Shown: positions 1-13,100, counted from the stretch's first letter. The stretch: 64,000 bases of DNA from Mactromeris polynyma (GCA_032209605.1 JASFXZ010000010.1:9445385-9509384); one strand, 5' to 3'. Translations and numbers: made by a program. The notes: generated by a model not told the origin, from the sequence alone.

Positions 1-290
1 AGCCTTCATAGGATGATTTGCACATAGTTATGATCTTAGAAATGAAGTTATGAACTACACTTGTATTGATTTTATTGTAACAATTATACAAATAAAGACG
101 ACCAAACACAAATTTCTTTTATATCAAATTTTATTTGCATATTTTTGTTCAAACATATTTATACATTAACAGTGATTTCATCAACATTTACACAAAAAGA
201 GTAAAACTAACAAGTTTACAATAGGGGGTTTAATAAGGGGGAATGTATTGTCTGAAGTGTACATGGGACGCTAACACAATAACATCCAGG

Positions 291-395
291 GCCAAAGGTT
301 ATACAACTGAGTTTGCAGCCATTCCATTGGTTAATTCAAAATGGTTCTTAGAACCAACCAATCTGAGACCAGAGACTCCAAACTCAGATAATCTT
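291..395. repeat. CCAAT-palindrome family copy 1
   Basis: A foldback unit: GGTTATACAACTGAGTTT at the left, CCATTGGTTAATT and AACCAACCAATC in the middle, and GAGACTCCAAACTCAG at the right. Same family as the copy at 993-1123. Confidence 0.6.
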
Positions 396-561
396 AGACC
401 CACTATAACAGATATATATTACAATGTTTTTTCTTCTTTTAATGGTTTACATAAGGTTTTGTTTAATTCTAGTTCCGGTTCAAGCTTTCAGCATCATCAT
501 TATAACTTGGTCTATGTTTCCATCTCAAGTCATCATATAAGTGAAACAAGACAATGCTATA

Positions 562-893
562 TACAGTAGACATTGCTCGAGAGACCACCTGTATTAAGCG
601 ACTTTTTTATTAAACGACCACTTAAATTCCCGCCAGAGTGTTTTTACGTACTATATAAATAATGGATAACTTACCGGGAAATTAAGAATTAGGCACTTGT
701 ACATAATTAATGTTCTATTGCCTAGTGAGCTACATAGATAAATTTGAATGGAAAGATAATGGTATTTTATGTTTTGATTGTTCAGTTGGACATTCACTTT
801 TATTAAATTTGTCGATATTTATTAAAAGACCACTTTATTAAGTGCCCACTTTTTGGCTGTCCCATGGGTGGTCTCTTAATACAATGTCTACTT
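562..893. mobile_element. MITE with AGTAGACATTG inverted ends
   Basis: The left end AGTAGACATTGCTCGAGAGACC and the right end GGTGGTCTCTTAATACAATGTCTACT are inverted repeats. Internal words such as GACCAC/GTGGTC relate it to the pogo-like MITEs. Nothing coding inside. Confidence 0.6.
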
Positions 894-992
894 CATTACA
901 AATACAAATCTACATCTATAAATGTATGTCAATAAATGAGTGAGTACTGAGATCAAATATCACTTCACATCAGGATCAAAAAAGGAATATAT

Positions 993-1123
993 GTTGAGTT
1001 TGGAGACCAGTCTCAATACTCAAGTATATGATTGGTTGTTTCCGGATTCTGTCTTAGAACTGACCAATGGTATGGCTGCATTCTGAGACTGGTCTCAAAA
1101 TTCAAGTTTTATAACACTGAGCC
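993..1123. repeat. CCAAT-palindrome family copy 2 (reference copy)
   Basis: About 130 bp. It shows GAGTTTGGAGACCAGTCTC at the left and GAGACTGGTCTCAAAATTCA with TTTTATAACACTGAGCC at the right. TGATTGGTTG and TGACCAATGG face each other in the middle. The whole folds back on itself. At least 14 relatives occur in the window. Confidence 0.75.
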
Positions 1124-1719
1124 TAAATCTATTCCAATAATACATGTATATCATAGTTAACTAAATGTTTACCGCAACAATAAATTTACATGTGTATTAT
1201 CTTTCAAAAAACAACATCACAAGAATTTAAAAATATCAGAGGGAAGTAGGCATATCAAAATGTAAGCCACGGCTCTATAAATCTTTTTCGAAGACACTTG
1301 TCCCAGACCAATGGAAATGTAAAATTTGATTTGTCTGCCCTTGGGGAGCTATTTGTGAGAGAATATCGGTCAATTTAGTGACAAATAAACATACACAATG
1401 ATAGCTTCACAATCTAAAATTAATAATCACAAGTATTGTGTTTGTGGGATTCAAAGGTTGACTTACAACTGAACAATTGCTGATGTTGGTTAGGTTTAAA
1501 AACAGACTCGTCTGGGACTAACTTCAACTCAACTGTTGGTAGCCCGATTCAGCATAAGACTAGTCTGGGACGTCAGGCTAGTGGATTTCTAGAGCCCGGT
1601 AAGCCGTAGAACCTTTTAAAATTACAGTAACTCAATACATGGAAGTTTCTGTATTCATATCTGCTTACAGCAAAATGCACATGATCAGTGCCTCGTAATA
1701 GCCTTATACTGATATAGTA

Positions 1720-1827
1720 CCTGAGATTATAAACTGAGATAGGAGACAAATCTCAGCCGTCAAAGTAAGACAATTCAAGACATAGCTAAGAAAACAACCA
1801 ATCAGATGCTCAAGTTCAAACTGACCA
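1720..1827. repeat. CCAAT-palindrome family copy 3, diverged
   Basis: Shows ATTATAAACTGAGATAGGAG and AAACAACCAATCAGATGCTC but a decayed right end. Confidence 0.55.
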
Positions 1828-1903
1828 CGCAGCGGTTATCTTCCCTTGCAGTACAGCAATAATCTCCAATAACTATCAGGGGAGATCACTGCGTAGGAGA
1901 TCG
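1826..1903. mobile_element. Very short foldback element, related to 19617-19686
   Basis: CCACGCAGCGGTTATCTTCC at the left and GGGGAGATCACTGCGTAGGAG at the right are imperfect inverted repeats around GCAGTACAGCAATAA. The same ~70-bp unit lies in the opposite orientation at 19617-19686, so it is a dispersed repeat and not a local hairpin. Confidence 0.6.
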
Positions 1904-1907
1904 GCTC

Positions 1908-1984
1908 AAGTTTGTTCAACCTCAATATTAAGACCAATGTTCAAGGATCCCAAGGGTGGTCACATTATCGAGGGTTTACTGTAT
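1908..1984. mobile_element. Fragment of CAGTAAAACCTC MITE
   Basis: Carries TTCAACCTCAATATTAAGAC and AAGGGTGGTC..ATTATCGAGGG ending TTTACTGTA, the right half of the pogo-like family seen whole at 42561-42722. Confidence 0.6.
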
Positions 1985-1999
1985 ATTTCATACAAGACG

Positions 2000-3190
2000 T
2001 AACATTGGATGAAGTTATTAACCACACGTTTTCTCAGGTCACTAAGTCAACCCACAACATCACTGTTATCAAACTGCCTATCTCACTGTTATTCACTGAT
2101 ATAATCTATATTAAGTCAAAGGCCAGATAATATCAACATGTACATACACATATCTAGTACATATCGAAAGTTTGTACAAAACAAGTGTAACTCGGTATTG
2201 ACATGAAACAGTTGTCCCTAATTTTATTCTTAGCTACTTAATTCTCTTTCTTCTACATTCCAAACTATTCCATTTCATTCACAACTTATTTATACAGACA
2301 ATAAATGAAATCTACAGACACTAACAGCAGCACAAAAAATAGGGTCTTGGCTGAGTACTCAAAAATTAAATCTTGGTACACCAGTCACAGCCAGTCCTAA
2401 GCTGAAGCTAACGAACCACTGTTAAACTGTATGGAAAGCCACTGTTGCATAAGAATTAGAACAGTTTAAATATATAAACGAGTAAAGTAATTGTAACTTA
2501 ATCGACATTCACCTTGAAAATAACATGAAAGTTAGAAATTTCAATGAAAAATTTGGGTTTTTAGGGTTGTTTACTTTTTTTAGGAATTTTAAGATTTTTA
2601 AGGAATTTTAGGTCGGCTGGAAGGCATGCAGTAAGATCAATGCAAAATTCCTTTTCTCTCTGGTCTTTAGAACACACACTTATACTTGATAACGCTGACT
2701 AAATTATACCAAATCAAGAAATATTATCTAGGAAATTATTCAGAATATCTTGCCTTCCTTATCTAAGGTCAACATAAAACAATATTAAATATATACCAAA
2801 CATTTCGATACAAATTCAGGAATAAAGTCGTTTTCTTTTTGAGGCATTCAATATGTTTCCTAGGAAATATATTAAATACCATTTAAACATTAAAATTTGA
2901 GAAGTAAAGCAATTCTGAACAAAATAAACATGTCTGACCAGTAAAGAGCAACAGTAGAGTATTTCTTATTTTATGTATTTGATATTCAGATATAAATAAA
3001 CATTTACAACAAGAACCCAAATATAGTCATTCACAAATCCATAAAATCATAGGACGTGATACTAGATGATTTTAATGGAAATATAACAAAACAAACTTAT
3101 TTCATGAACATAATTCTGGCACAAAATGTCAACAATTTATATCAAGAGATATCACTAGTTAGGGAATAGTGCCACCCAAAGGGGCATACC
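2000..3190. other. No recognisable gene; AT-rich DNA 3' of Mitf
   Basis: No exon-like frame or repeat kinship was seen. Part may be 3' UTR of Mitf, but this cannot be shown. A G-run (about 3393-3408) sits at the end of an element resembling the ATGACCTTGACCT-type repeats just after this stretch. Confidence 0.4.
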
Positions 3191-3412
3191 CCTTCTGTGA
3201 CACTGACCTCCAGCCAGACATATCTTGTCATCATGCTAAGTAGTTGTGTTAAATTTCATAGGAATCCCTTCATGGTTAACATTTCTGTAAAGTTCTATTG
3301 GAATCCCTTTATTTGTTCAAATGATGGTAAAGTCAAGACAGACCAATTAACAACCATGCAGACGGTAAGTAAATCACTACCAACCCCCATTTGGGGGGGG
3401 GGGGGCATAATA
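3180..3412. repeat. Dispersed repeat with poly-G end
   Basis: ACACTGACCTCCAGCCAGACA, TTAAATTTCATAGGAATCCC and a terminal G-run resemble the element at 33150-33300, which has a C-run at the other end and the same ATCATGCTT..GTGCTAAATTTC order. The family is unnamed here. Confidence 0.4.
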
Positions 3413-3720
3413 AAAACATAGCACCACAAGTGTGTTTGCACAGTTATTTCTAGTCATGACTATCATTAGTAACTAAGCAATAACATTAAACAAAAACAAT
3501 ATTCCTTTCAATATCAATAACCAATAGTACTGCAAGTGCCGTTAATTTTCATAAATACTTAAAAATATTTCATATGACACTATCAGTTTAAGACTAAAGT
3601 AAAATTTTCATTGGTTTGCAGAACTTAGAATAAACGTATTAATTTATCTGTACCAATTCCATAAAATAAGCAGATATGTACATATGAAATTAATAAATAT
3701 TCTACAAAAGTTACATGGTT

Positions 3721-3854
3721 AAAGGTTATAAATCTGTGCTAGGAGAACTGCCTCAAAGCCCAAGCCTATGATTGGTTGGTTTTGAGTACAGTCTAAAATT
3801 TGACCAATGGCAGACTGCCAATGGGAGTGCTCGCCAAACTCAGATTGATAACCA
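3721..3854. repeat. CCAAT-palindrome family copy 4
   Basis: GGTTATAAATCTGTGCTAGG at the left, GATTGGTTGGTTTTGAG and TTTGACCAATGGCAG in the middle, CCAAACTCAG at the right. Confidence 0.65.
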
Positions 3855-4214
3855 CGAGCTCAGAAATATATGACATAAACTGTTAGCTATATAATACAGC
3901 AATAAAACACACAGAAACACAATGTAGTAGGAATGTAGTTTGATAACAAAGTAACCATTTAGAACCAATGCTTGATGTTTCCTAAAATTGTGCTTTTTTT
4001 TAGTCCATTAGCAATTCAATTTCTTTCTACTTAATGACATTATTTTCACTCATATAATAATGCAATATATACATGTATTGCCATTGTTTAATATGGTGAT
4101 AGCAGATTTTGCACAGCAAATTGTTCACAATTAAAAGTAAATGCAAAGAAAATGGGTAGTGAAAAAAACACCACAAAAACTTACCAAATAATAAGTGACA
4201 TACAAACACAAGGA

Positions 4215-4622
4215 CTGAGGTTATAAGTCTGAGTGTTGTGACCAGTCTTACGAGCATCCGATTGGATGTTGGTTGTTTTGGGGGAGCACTCAAAACTCAA
4301 GCATCTGATTGAAGAGCTCTCAAAACTAAAGCATCTGATTGGTTGTTTCAGAGAGCTCTCATAACTAAAGCATCTGATTGGTTGTTTCAGAGAGCTCTCA
4401 TAACTAAAGCATCTGATTGGTTGTTTCAGAGAGCTCTCATAACTAAAGCATCTGATTGGTTGTTTCAGAGAGCTCTCAAAACTAAAGCATCTGATTGGTT
4501 GTTTCAGAGTGCTCTCAAAACTCAAGCATCTGAGTGGTTGTTTCTGAGTGCTGTCTAAAAATTGACCAATCACATGGCTGCATTCTAAGACTTGTCTCAA
4601 AACTCAGTGTTATAACCATAGG
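4215..4622. repeat. CCAAT-palindrome copy 5 with internal 39-bp tandem expansion
   Basis: The flanks are a normal member of the palindromic family (GAGGTTATAAGTCTGAG left; ACTCAGTGTTATAACC right). Between them the half-unit AACTAAAGCATCTGATTGG with TTGTTTCAGAGAGCTCTCA (39 bp) is repeated about seven times, 4285-4545. Because 39 is divisible by three the array is open in several frames (13-residue repeats), which is not evidence of coding. Confidence 0.8.
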
Positions 4623-4762
4623 CCCAGGATGTATATCACAAACCAAATATAACACAATGAACATTAAATATGCCAAGCAGAATGTTACAGCCATTTTCAA
4701 GATTATAATACATAGTATACTACAGTACATCTTAAGTGGCCGAAGTGAAAATTTACACATAT

Positions 4763-4838
4763 CGAGGGCTCAACGCAACAATGTTGTAACTCCTATTAAT
4801 CTATATAGGAGTTACGACAGTGTTGCGTTGAGCCTTCG
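4763..4838. other. Long near-perfect hairpin (34-bp arms, 8-nt loop)
   Basis: The left arm 4763-4796 and right arm 4805-4838 are inverted copies matching at 31 of 34 positions; the core is GGCTCAACGCAACA against TGTTGCGTTGAGCC. The 76-base size is that of a small-RNA precursor hairpin, but it could equally be a tiny foldback element. Confidence 0.75.
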
Positions 4839-5116
4839 ACATGCAGATAGACATGTTTCACCATCATCACATGATGATGATCTACTTTACAATAACAGTT
4901 TATGAGTATATTAGTCAAGATTACAGCAGTATAATACAAAACATGTGTGTACAACCTTAACAATACCACCGAGAATAAACAGTATAACAACAATGTCTAC
5001 TATAATAGTGTTATACAAGGTGAAGTGGTCGTCTATTAACAATCTAAAATTAGGTCTTATAAACCAAATATACAGCAAGTCAACAACAACTAGATGTAAC
5101 GCATAGAATAATTTAT

Positions 5117-5347
5117 ATATACTGGTCAAAAGTGCTAACCTATCATTGGTATTTTGGCTATCTTCAGTACATTGTAATGAAAGGATATAAAACAATGAGC
5201 AAGATTTTGACAGGTTTACATGGACTTTTTTTGATAGTTCAATTCATGTGAATCGTAAAAGCAATCCAAATCAACAGTTGATTTATCCCGTAGTTATATA
5301 GAAATGTTGTGAAAAAGCACGAGTGGGTTACCACTTTTAACCAGTTC
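5117..5347. mobile_element. MITE with ACTGGTCAAAAG inverted ends, copy 1
   Basis: The left end ACTGGTCAAAAGTGCTAACC is inverted at the right end GGTTACCACTTTTAACCAGT. It shares the interior words TACATTG, TTTACAT and TAGTTCAATTCATGTG with the copies at 27261-27491 and 45724-45870. Confidence 0.7.
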
Positions 5348-6515
5348 AGTTAACAATCAACAATTTAAACAAGACATTCATTCATACAAGTAGAGCTGTA
5401 GTAGCACGCTTCAGTTACCTAGCCAACAGCCCATGAGGTTGTCAACCGTAATTGTTTACAAACTATCTAAATTAGCTTCATTTTCTATGTTCAAATGTTC
5501 GCTAAATTGTAGCTTTATCACTTTAAGCTAGTAACCAGTCTAAACATGATAACTGTGGTGTATTCTTGCATACCAGACTGGGATTTCCCTCGTTTACCCC
5601 GGTATTGGAAACTCTATCTTAAACCGCCCGTGTAGGATGAGTTTTGTGCTAATGATGTCACTTAATGATCCTTGTGTAGTATGAACTAATTTCTAGTTCT
5701 AGTCATGGACTAATAATATACTTAACTTCATCATACAAAACTAAAAACATGAATTAAAGATTTGTTTACAAATGAATGATGAAGCTGAATTAATGTACAA
5801 ATGAATGGTAAAGGAAATGAATAATATCTATTCTATATAAATGACATAATATTGCATTGACACAGCTTTTGTTCAGCTTTTGTACATGTTTTTAACTTCA
5901 TACAATCAAGTTTAAATACAAAGATTGTAACTAAACAGTAGAAACCCAAATAATGAATTCCCTCCCGGTTTGTTTTTTGTAACATATGCTTTCATAAAAA
6001 TAAACTGCATCATACAACAGACATGCTCTGGATTGGTGCAAATATGTTTTTTTGCCTCTAATCCTGCGATACAAACACCAAGGATATGTTGACATCCTAC
6101 TCAAATTGCAATGAAAACAAAGACAGGAGTTAATGACTGACTGCTCTTCAATGTATCTAAATTAAATGTTGTTTGTACCCCTGGTAAAAATGCATTTTTA
6201 GTGAATTGCTATACTGTCTTTTAGGAAAAACATTTCATCAGTTCCTTATTTGGTGATGACATAAACGTCATATACAGCACAAAAAGATCATTTCCATAAC
6301 CAAACCAAATGGTTGATTGATTAATACTGATTTTGTTTATTTGCCCCATTTATTCTTTACAAAGAGTGAATTTATCACTTTACAGTAAGAGTATCATTCT
6401 GCTTTCAGTGAACTTTATAACATGGAGTTGTACACTACCAAATTGTAATGAATCAGTCTTGCATCTGACACACACAAGCCAGTTGGAAAGTTTTCGAAGT
6501 ATTTTTGAAAATGCA
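5348..6515. other. No recognisable feature
   Basis: AT-rich sequence without exon-like frames or clear kinship to the repeats listed here. Confidence 0.35.
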
Positions 6516-6518
6516 ATA

Positions 6519-6689
6519 TACAGTAAAACCTCACTTAGACCAACTCCACATTGATACTACCTCCTTAATATAAAAGAATTAGGCGGTAACTGTTTGCATT
6601 CTTTCTTCCATATATTAACTCAATAATTAGACCACCTGACCTCATTTCCTTCAGAGCCAAGAGTAGTCTTATTATTGAGGTTTCACTGA
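6519..6689. mobile_element. Pogo-like MITE (CAGTAAAACCTC family)
   Basis: TACAGTAAAACCTCACTTAG at the left, TCTTATTATTGAGGTTTCACTG at the right, with GACCACC words inside. The ends and TA borders recall Tigger/pogo (Tc1-mariner) elements. Confidence 0.75.
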
Positions 6690-6727
6690 ACAAATATGCA
6701 TAAGTTCTATATGCTTGATGAGACAAT

Positions 6728-6857
6728 GTTCTGACTTTGGAGACCAGTCAATAAACAACCAACTGATTGGTTGGTTCTGAACACAAATTTGAAAGTGACC
6801 AATGGCTATGCTGTATTCTCAGACTGGTCTCCAAAATCAGTTTTATATCTTTGGGCC
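6728..6857. repeat. CCAAT-palindrome family copy 6
   Basis: TTTGGAGACCAGTC left, CTGATTGGTTGGTTC and GTGACCAATGG in the middle, GACTGGTCTCCAAAATCAG right. It ends 16 bases beyond the Mitf stop on the 3' side, so it probably lies in the 3' UTR. Confidence 0.7.
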
Positions 6858-6872
6858 AATATTTTGTTTGTC

Positions 6873-7175
6873 TCATAAACAATAATCCATTGCATCATCA
6901 TCTATTTTATCACAAAGTGTATTCGACGACAACATCGGATCAGCACACAATCCCGATGTTCCCTCGTCCATCAAATCATCAAGGTTCAAGGTCGTAGGTA
7001 ATGTATCTGTGTGAAACACTTGCTGTAAACAGGTCGCAGAATTGTTTTTCTCTCGTTTTATCGGTGAAACACCCATATTAGTGACTGCATTAGGTTGTAC
7101 TGTGGTGATCAATGATTGCACGTCTTCTGAATACCCATTGTTTAATCCTTGAGTTTTCATTAAAAGTTCAAGTTG
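6873..7175 (-). CDS. Mitf: Mitf last coding exon
   Basis: Residues 359-458 and the TGA stop; the acceptor is TATTTTCAG, phase 0. It completes the zipper ([14 protein letters not shown], human ELEMQARAHGL). PIKRE is a psi-K-x-E sumoylation-type motif placed like the IKQE site of human [24 protein letters not shown] matches the LEDILMDD..SDPLLSS block. The SSRRSSFSMEE tail of vertebrate family members is absent; the protein ends with acidic DDDAMDYCL instead. The 3' UTR end cannot be fixed; AATAAA words on this strand are frequent downstream. Confidence 0.94.
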   Translation of the reverse strand, partial: QLELLMKTQGLNNGYSEDVQSLITTVQPNAVTNMGVSPIKREKNNSATCLQQVFHTDTLPTTLNLDDLMDEGTSGLCADPMLSSNTLCDKIDDDAMDYCL

Positions 7176-10100
7176 CTGAAAATAAAAACATGAAATACAA
7201 TTATTCCTGAGCATTTAAACACAAGCACAGTCAAGCATTTAAATTATTATATTTATGACAGAAATTCTTTTTTAAAAAAAGCCAGGATACTTTGCAACTA
7301 AAGTAAGGGCATGGAAAAACCAACTTGTGAATTTAAAACAGTATTACTATTATTAGGTTCAATAATTCCATGAGGCATTAAGCATGAAATAAAATAACTA
7401 TCAGAAATCTAAAAAATTCTATCAGTATCAATGGTGATGTGAAAAACAAACTAGAATTAATAAAATTATGTGTGGAGACAAGCCTCAAATGAAGCCTTAC
7501 CATTGGTCAATTTTCTACAATGGTGATCTACACCAACCAATCAAATACTCGAGAACTGAGAAAGGTCTCCAAATGTATAACCTTATGCCAGGAAACAATT
7601 ACCATTGAATAGAAAACAAGAAATATCTTTAAAAAAGATGGTTGGCGCAAGTTGAAAGTTATGATATGTTGCGCAACAGAAAAAAAATGCCGAGAAGGAA
7701 CGATTGCTGGTCAATCCACATCCAAAATGGATTTTGGTAAATTCACCGAAATTCAGTGGATTTCGGTAAGGTTACATACCCTTTATGGAAAGGTTAACCA
7801 ATCAGCGCAAGGTTACAAACGTTATTTCGTTGAAGAGAAATTGCGTAAGATTTGATTGGTTTACACAACACTGATATGCAAATAGCAAAACCATGTTAGT
7901 ACGACTGCCGCAAAAAATGTCAACTGACCTGTATCCTTATCAGCATTTTTCTGTTATGTAAATCGGTCATTCTCTGTTTCTCCTCTAGTTGTTTCAGACG
8001 CTCCTGGTCTCGACGTAACTTCCTGATGTAGTCAACAGATGCTTTAAGAATTGATCCTTTGTTTTGTCGAAGATCACTGAAATGAAATAACAGTGAAAAT
8101 GTACACAAGTGGATGAAATTACAATGTACTTACGGCCACAATGAAAAAATAGTAAGTTTGCCATAATCTTGCATACCCATAAAAATAGCCCCTTATCAAA
8201 ACATTTGTTTTGGGGTCTCATTGGGAATTTTAAAGCAGCATATTGATAGTGAACACTACTATGAGCACACAAAATAATAAATCAAAAATTAATTACCTAC
8301 ATACCCGAATAAATTTTGATGAGTAAGGATGCCAAACAAATAATTTTTTAAGGACGGCCTAACTAGTTTTACATTTATGCTTTGCAAACAGCTACAGATA
8401 CTTTGGTTTAAGTATATAGTGTTTTCATAATTCAACTTCAACATGAAATGTACATAGACAGCAAAGAAGACCGAAACTGATTCCTAAAAATCCTAAAGTT
8501 TGTTTGTTCGAAACCCAGGCAAGGCGTTATTCTTCCGTGACACTTCGACTGAAGATAATTGACCCAAAGTCATTTGTCCTCCACCTCTGAATCCTGATAC
8601 TGTGGGTAAGTTATCAGTTGCTTGTGGAGGAGAAGGTTGGTAATAGTTAGTTTACCCAGGAGCACAGGCTAGGTCAACTGACTGACATAAAAAAAATGAA
8701 ATACTGTCCCGAAACAAACATATTTACTCACGGATCTATAGTTTTTGGCAGAAGTGTTCCTAACTCCTTAATTCTGTCATTTATGTTAAATCTTCGCCTT
8801 CTTTCAACTGTAAACAAACAAAGATACAAACTAAAATGTATTCAGTCTAATTCAAAACATAACAAATTTCCTTGCGCCTCTGTTCCCTTATGTATGTATC
8901 CTTTGGCCTCCTCAAGTGCCTTATTTTTTTGGATTGTTGTTTTCCTGGAGGTCTGTATGGGGAGGCATTGTCTTATGCATGTGGCATTCCCTGCAGCAAC
9001 TCATTCTATCTCTTAGAACTATCAGCAATAGATATTGCTCTAACGTTTGAAAAATGAATTACATTTAATTTTTTTTGAAATTGAGTTTTCAAAATGTGTT
9101 TGACCACTTGGCAGGTATGGAAAAATTAATTTGGTCTAATAAGAAATTTTTTTGGACATTAGACAAAGAAGGAAACAGTTTTTAGACTGTCGGCCACAGG
9201 CCGGCAGTCTTTAGTACCGCAAATCCACAACAAGCATCGAAAGATCTACTTTCTTTAAGAAACTTAATAATTAATGCAATCTTGTAAGAGGACCACTAGA
9301 CAATGCTACACACCAAATATCAAAGCTCTAGACCTTATGGTTTACACTTTTAAAATCTATTCTTAGCTCCTGTGACCTGATTATGCAGCGGACCGGAACG
9401 ATTTATGCAACTTTGAAAGAGGCCCACCCAAAGATCATTCCTGTGAAATTTAAACAAAATCCTTTCAGTGGTATAGGAGGAGATATGGTTTAAAGAAAAT
9501 GTTGACGGATGACACACGACGCACGATGCACGACGACGGATGACGGACATTCATCGATCCTAAAAGCTCACCATGAGCACTTATAAGTAAAATGGCAGGA
9601 AAATTTAAAAAAAAAAACCACTGGCAATAAATATGACTGTGTATACATACTCATGTTATGATTATCTTTCTTCTGTCTTTCCTTGGCCCACATCCTGGCA
9701 TCATCTTCACAGAGGAATGATGTAGGAGTGGTAATTCTCTGACCAGGTAGTAAAGTCGGTGCAGACTGAGCCGATGTAAGTTGTGCACCGACAGGAGTGA
9801 ATACGTAGTCAGAACTCGCAGGATTCTGTGGACATATACAAACATATGACAATGTTCAATCAATGGTTTCCACTCAGAGGCCCAAAGTCGTAAAACTGAG
9901 TTTATATGGGAGCAGTCTTGTCATTGGTCGAATTTAGAACTGTACTCGGAACCAATCAGGGGCAACCAATCAGGGGCACTCTCTTAAGCAACAACCTCTA
10001 ATCAACAGCAGTATCAATATTTCCTTCAGAAAATACTTTTTATCAATTTGTCCCCCTCAATTGCAAAACTCTTGTTATAAAAGCCAACATTTGCACATCC

Positions 10101-13100
10101 CACAGTGTGTTGGTCAGGAGAGATTGCACTGCACACAGATTGGGTACCAAAATATTCAATTTCATAAATTAAGACATTCTGCCTTGCGTTCAGTTACAGC
10201 TAACAGTCGCGAATGTTACAAACTGTTTTGTTTTGTATCCCTGTCCCATTGTATCACATTCACTACAGGAACCAAATTGCAAACGTTACGAAACGTTGCT
10301 CGCAAACAACTTTACTGAACACAGGGCAGTTTCAACAATCTTTGGCACCCACAGACATTGCATCAAGTTTCTTTTTATAAATCTGAGATTTAGCCGTTTG
10401 GTTGGAATAAGTGATACAATAATAATAGGCATAAAAGCCGACTACGTACTGTGGACGATAACTGTTCCAACTGGGATGTATCAATACCTTTGAGATCATC
10501 GTCGAGGTTTGAGTCAAATTCACGCAAATCCTGTAGATCATTCAACAAAGACTCAACCTACAAATATATTAAAAAAATTACATTATCAAAAATGAAAGTC
10601 ACATAACCTAGATATCACTGAAAAAGCTTAACATTCCAACAAGCCCAGATGCTAGGAAACGACAGCCCTAATTCCTGGCCTCATAAAAACGTCACATTTA
10701 TCTACACTTCATGTTGATCTTACCTATCAAGTACCATTGGAATTCGTTTAAATTTTTTCAACCATATTTTAACTCAATAATACAGGCCTTTTTCTATAGT
10801 TCCTACAAAGACGGACCCATTCCCAAAATCAAAATACAGCATATGTTTTTATCCAAATCAGAAAAAAAACCTTATCAGATGCACCCTGCAAAAAATCGTT
10901 GAAATATAAATATTGAAAAGCCTGTTCTTTTAGCTATGAAAATCCCCAAAATTGGAGTGGAAGTGATTAAATTTCTTCCGAACTTAACAATGCACATTTT
11001 CCCAATTTATCTAGCATCTTTTTCCCAAAATGGACAGAAAAAGGCCTGTAATATGACCGCCTCACTACTAAGGCCAACTTTCAGAGAAACAATAGTTGTC
11101 TTACCATTGTCTGAGGTTTCACTGTACAGGCTAATGTACACAATTTTAATCTAGAAGCATATACATTATGTGAGACGCAAAGTTTGCAGACAAATGTACT
11201 GTATTCGTGAACATTTCTGTGGTGGTCTTAATATTGAGGTAGAATATAGAGCAAAACAGTGAAAATGGATATGAAAATTATGTTCTAAATATTGAGGTGG
11301 TCTTTAAGCGAGGTTTTACTGTAATCAACATAAAGGATTTACCTCAGATATGCTTGTAGCAGCACTCGTACTCATATCAACCGACAATGGACTGTCCGGA
11401 TCAACCGGAGCGCTACCACTATGTGCTCCAGTCGTTTGTATAATCTCACTTGATGATGCCAGACGAAAGGTTGGCATGGATTGTACTCCAGCATGATTTG
11501 CCTGAGATTGGCTAAGGTATGACTGTATTTGATCTTTCTGTTTTTGGACGACATGATAACGGGTAGGGTTCTCTAATTTTGTTTTAACCTGAAAAAAACA
11601 AGCAATTAACGCTGTAATAGTACTCATAAACGAGGCATGTAATCATAAATGAATAGTTCACATTGTGAATGTATTCATAAACAGGTCATGTATGCATAAT
11701 TAAACAAGGCAAGTATTTCATATACTCATAACAAGGCATGTAATCATAAACAAAAAGTTCACATTGTGAATGTATTCATAAACAGGTCATGTATATTCAT
11801 AATTAAACAAGGCAAGTATTTGTAAACAAGGAATTCACATCATACAATCAAGTATTCATTAACAAGACATACATTCATAGACAAATAACTCACATTATGC
11901 ATGTATTCAATAACGGGGCATGCATTCATAAACACAGAATTCACATTGTGGATGTATTCACTAACAAGGCATACCGGTACACAAAATAATGGCGCCATTA
12001 ACAACCATTAGAGATATGACAACTTTATAACTATAACGATAGAGAACATAGGATTATCAGAAAACAAAGCTGTGAAGTCTCATTTATGTAATTAATTTCC
12101 CTGATGACGACAACATCTGTATACAACAATAAATCAGTTGTAGAAAGACTTATACGAGACCTAAGTTCAAGTGCACTTGAAACAAATATGACTCACGACA
12201 ATTGTTTGAGTGAGTACAACAATGGTTAAAGAGTCTGTCAAGATTTCATCTCGTAAGTGAATATTTCACATTTACATCATTTCAATCCTTATCATAATCA
12301 TGATTTATAAGACCATACACCATATTGTGATGTTATCTCTAAATACCTTGCTGACAAAATTTCTAAGAATTACTATAAAAAGATGAAGTTTCAAGGAAAC
12401 ACTTGATTGCAAAAAAATAAAGATAAATATGCAACATAATTTATATGCTGCCTATTTACGAAACATAATGTAAATAATTGTTAAGATAAAAATACATGTA
12501 CCATTGTCTACCAAGTGGTATTAATAATAACTGAATACGAATCTAACAATAAATCTGTAATTCAAGTATGTCTGACAATTATCTGTTTCAGTTTGTTAAA
12601 AGATTGTATTACTAATATTCCATTGAAATATTTCATCATTTTAAGGATACATTCTACAAATAGATTGCCCCTTATAGAGAAAGTAAAAGGGGTCATTAAC
12701 GAACAACAGTAACCGTAGATAGACACCTGGGGCGGATCCAGGATTTGGTCTTAGGGGGGGGGTGGGGGTGGGGGCGTAACTTATTGGTAATTTTTTAGTT
12801 TTGCTCAAGCCTTATAAAACGGCAATGGGTTTGTTTTATTCTTTGTTTTTAAGCAATTGAACATACAACCAATTCAGAATCCTTTACTTGAAAATCTTAT
12901 AATTAAAGATCTCCGTATATTTTTCGTAGTTATACTCAGACATACATGTAAGGTTGGGCCGGGCCGCGTGCCCCCGGATCCGCTAGTGCACACAAATTTA
13001 AGAACCTGAATCATACATATATTCAAGAGTTGGTAAAGTGCGTCATACGGCCCGAGGTATCGGGTAAAAAAATTTATTTGGAAATTGGAAATTTTATAAT

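Noticed and set aside
4181..4600. 139-codon minus-strand frame with 13-residue SFESSLKQPIRC-like repeats
   Set aside because: The 39-bp expansion of a palindromic repeat; not coding.
8696..9057. Plus-strand frames of 106 and 61 codons
   Set aside because: One is the antisense shadow of the Mitf basic-region exon, the other lies in a dispersed repeat whose frame is broken in other copies.
10493..10494. Upstream GT (CAAAG/gtattg) as donor of the 10450-10557 exon
   Set aside because: Using it leaves phase 1 and gives a stop soon after joining to 9825; the GTACGT donor at 10449 keeps frame.
10332..10541. 69-codon minus-strand frame overlapping the acidic Mitf exon
   Set aside because: It is in a different frame from the exon that joins correctly on both sides; the donor at 10449 explains the region.
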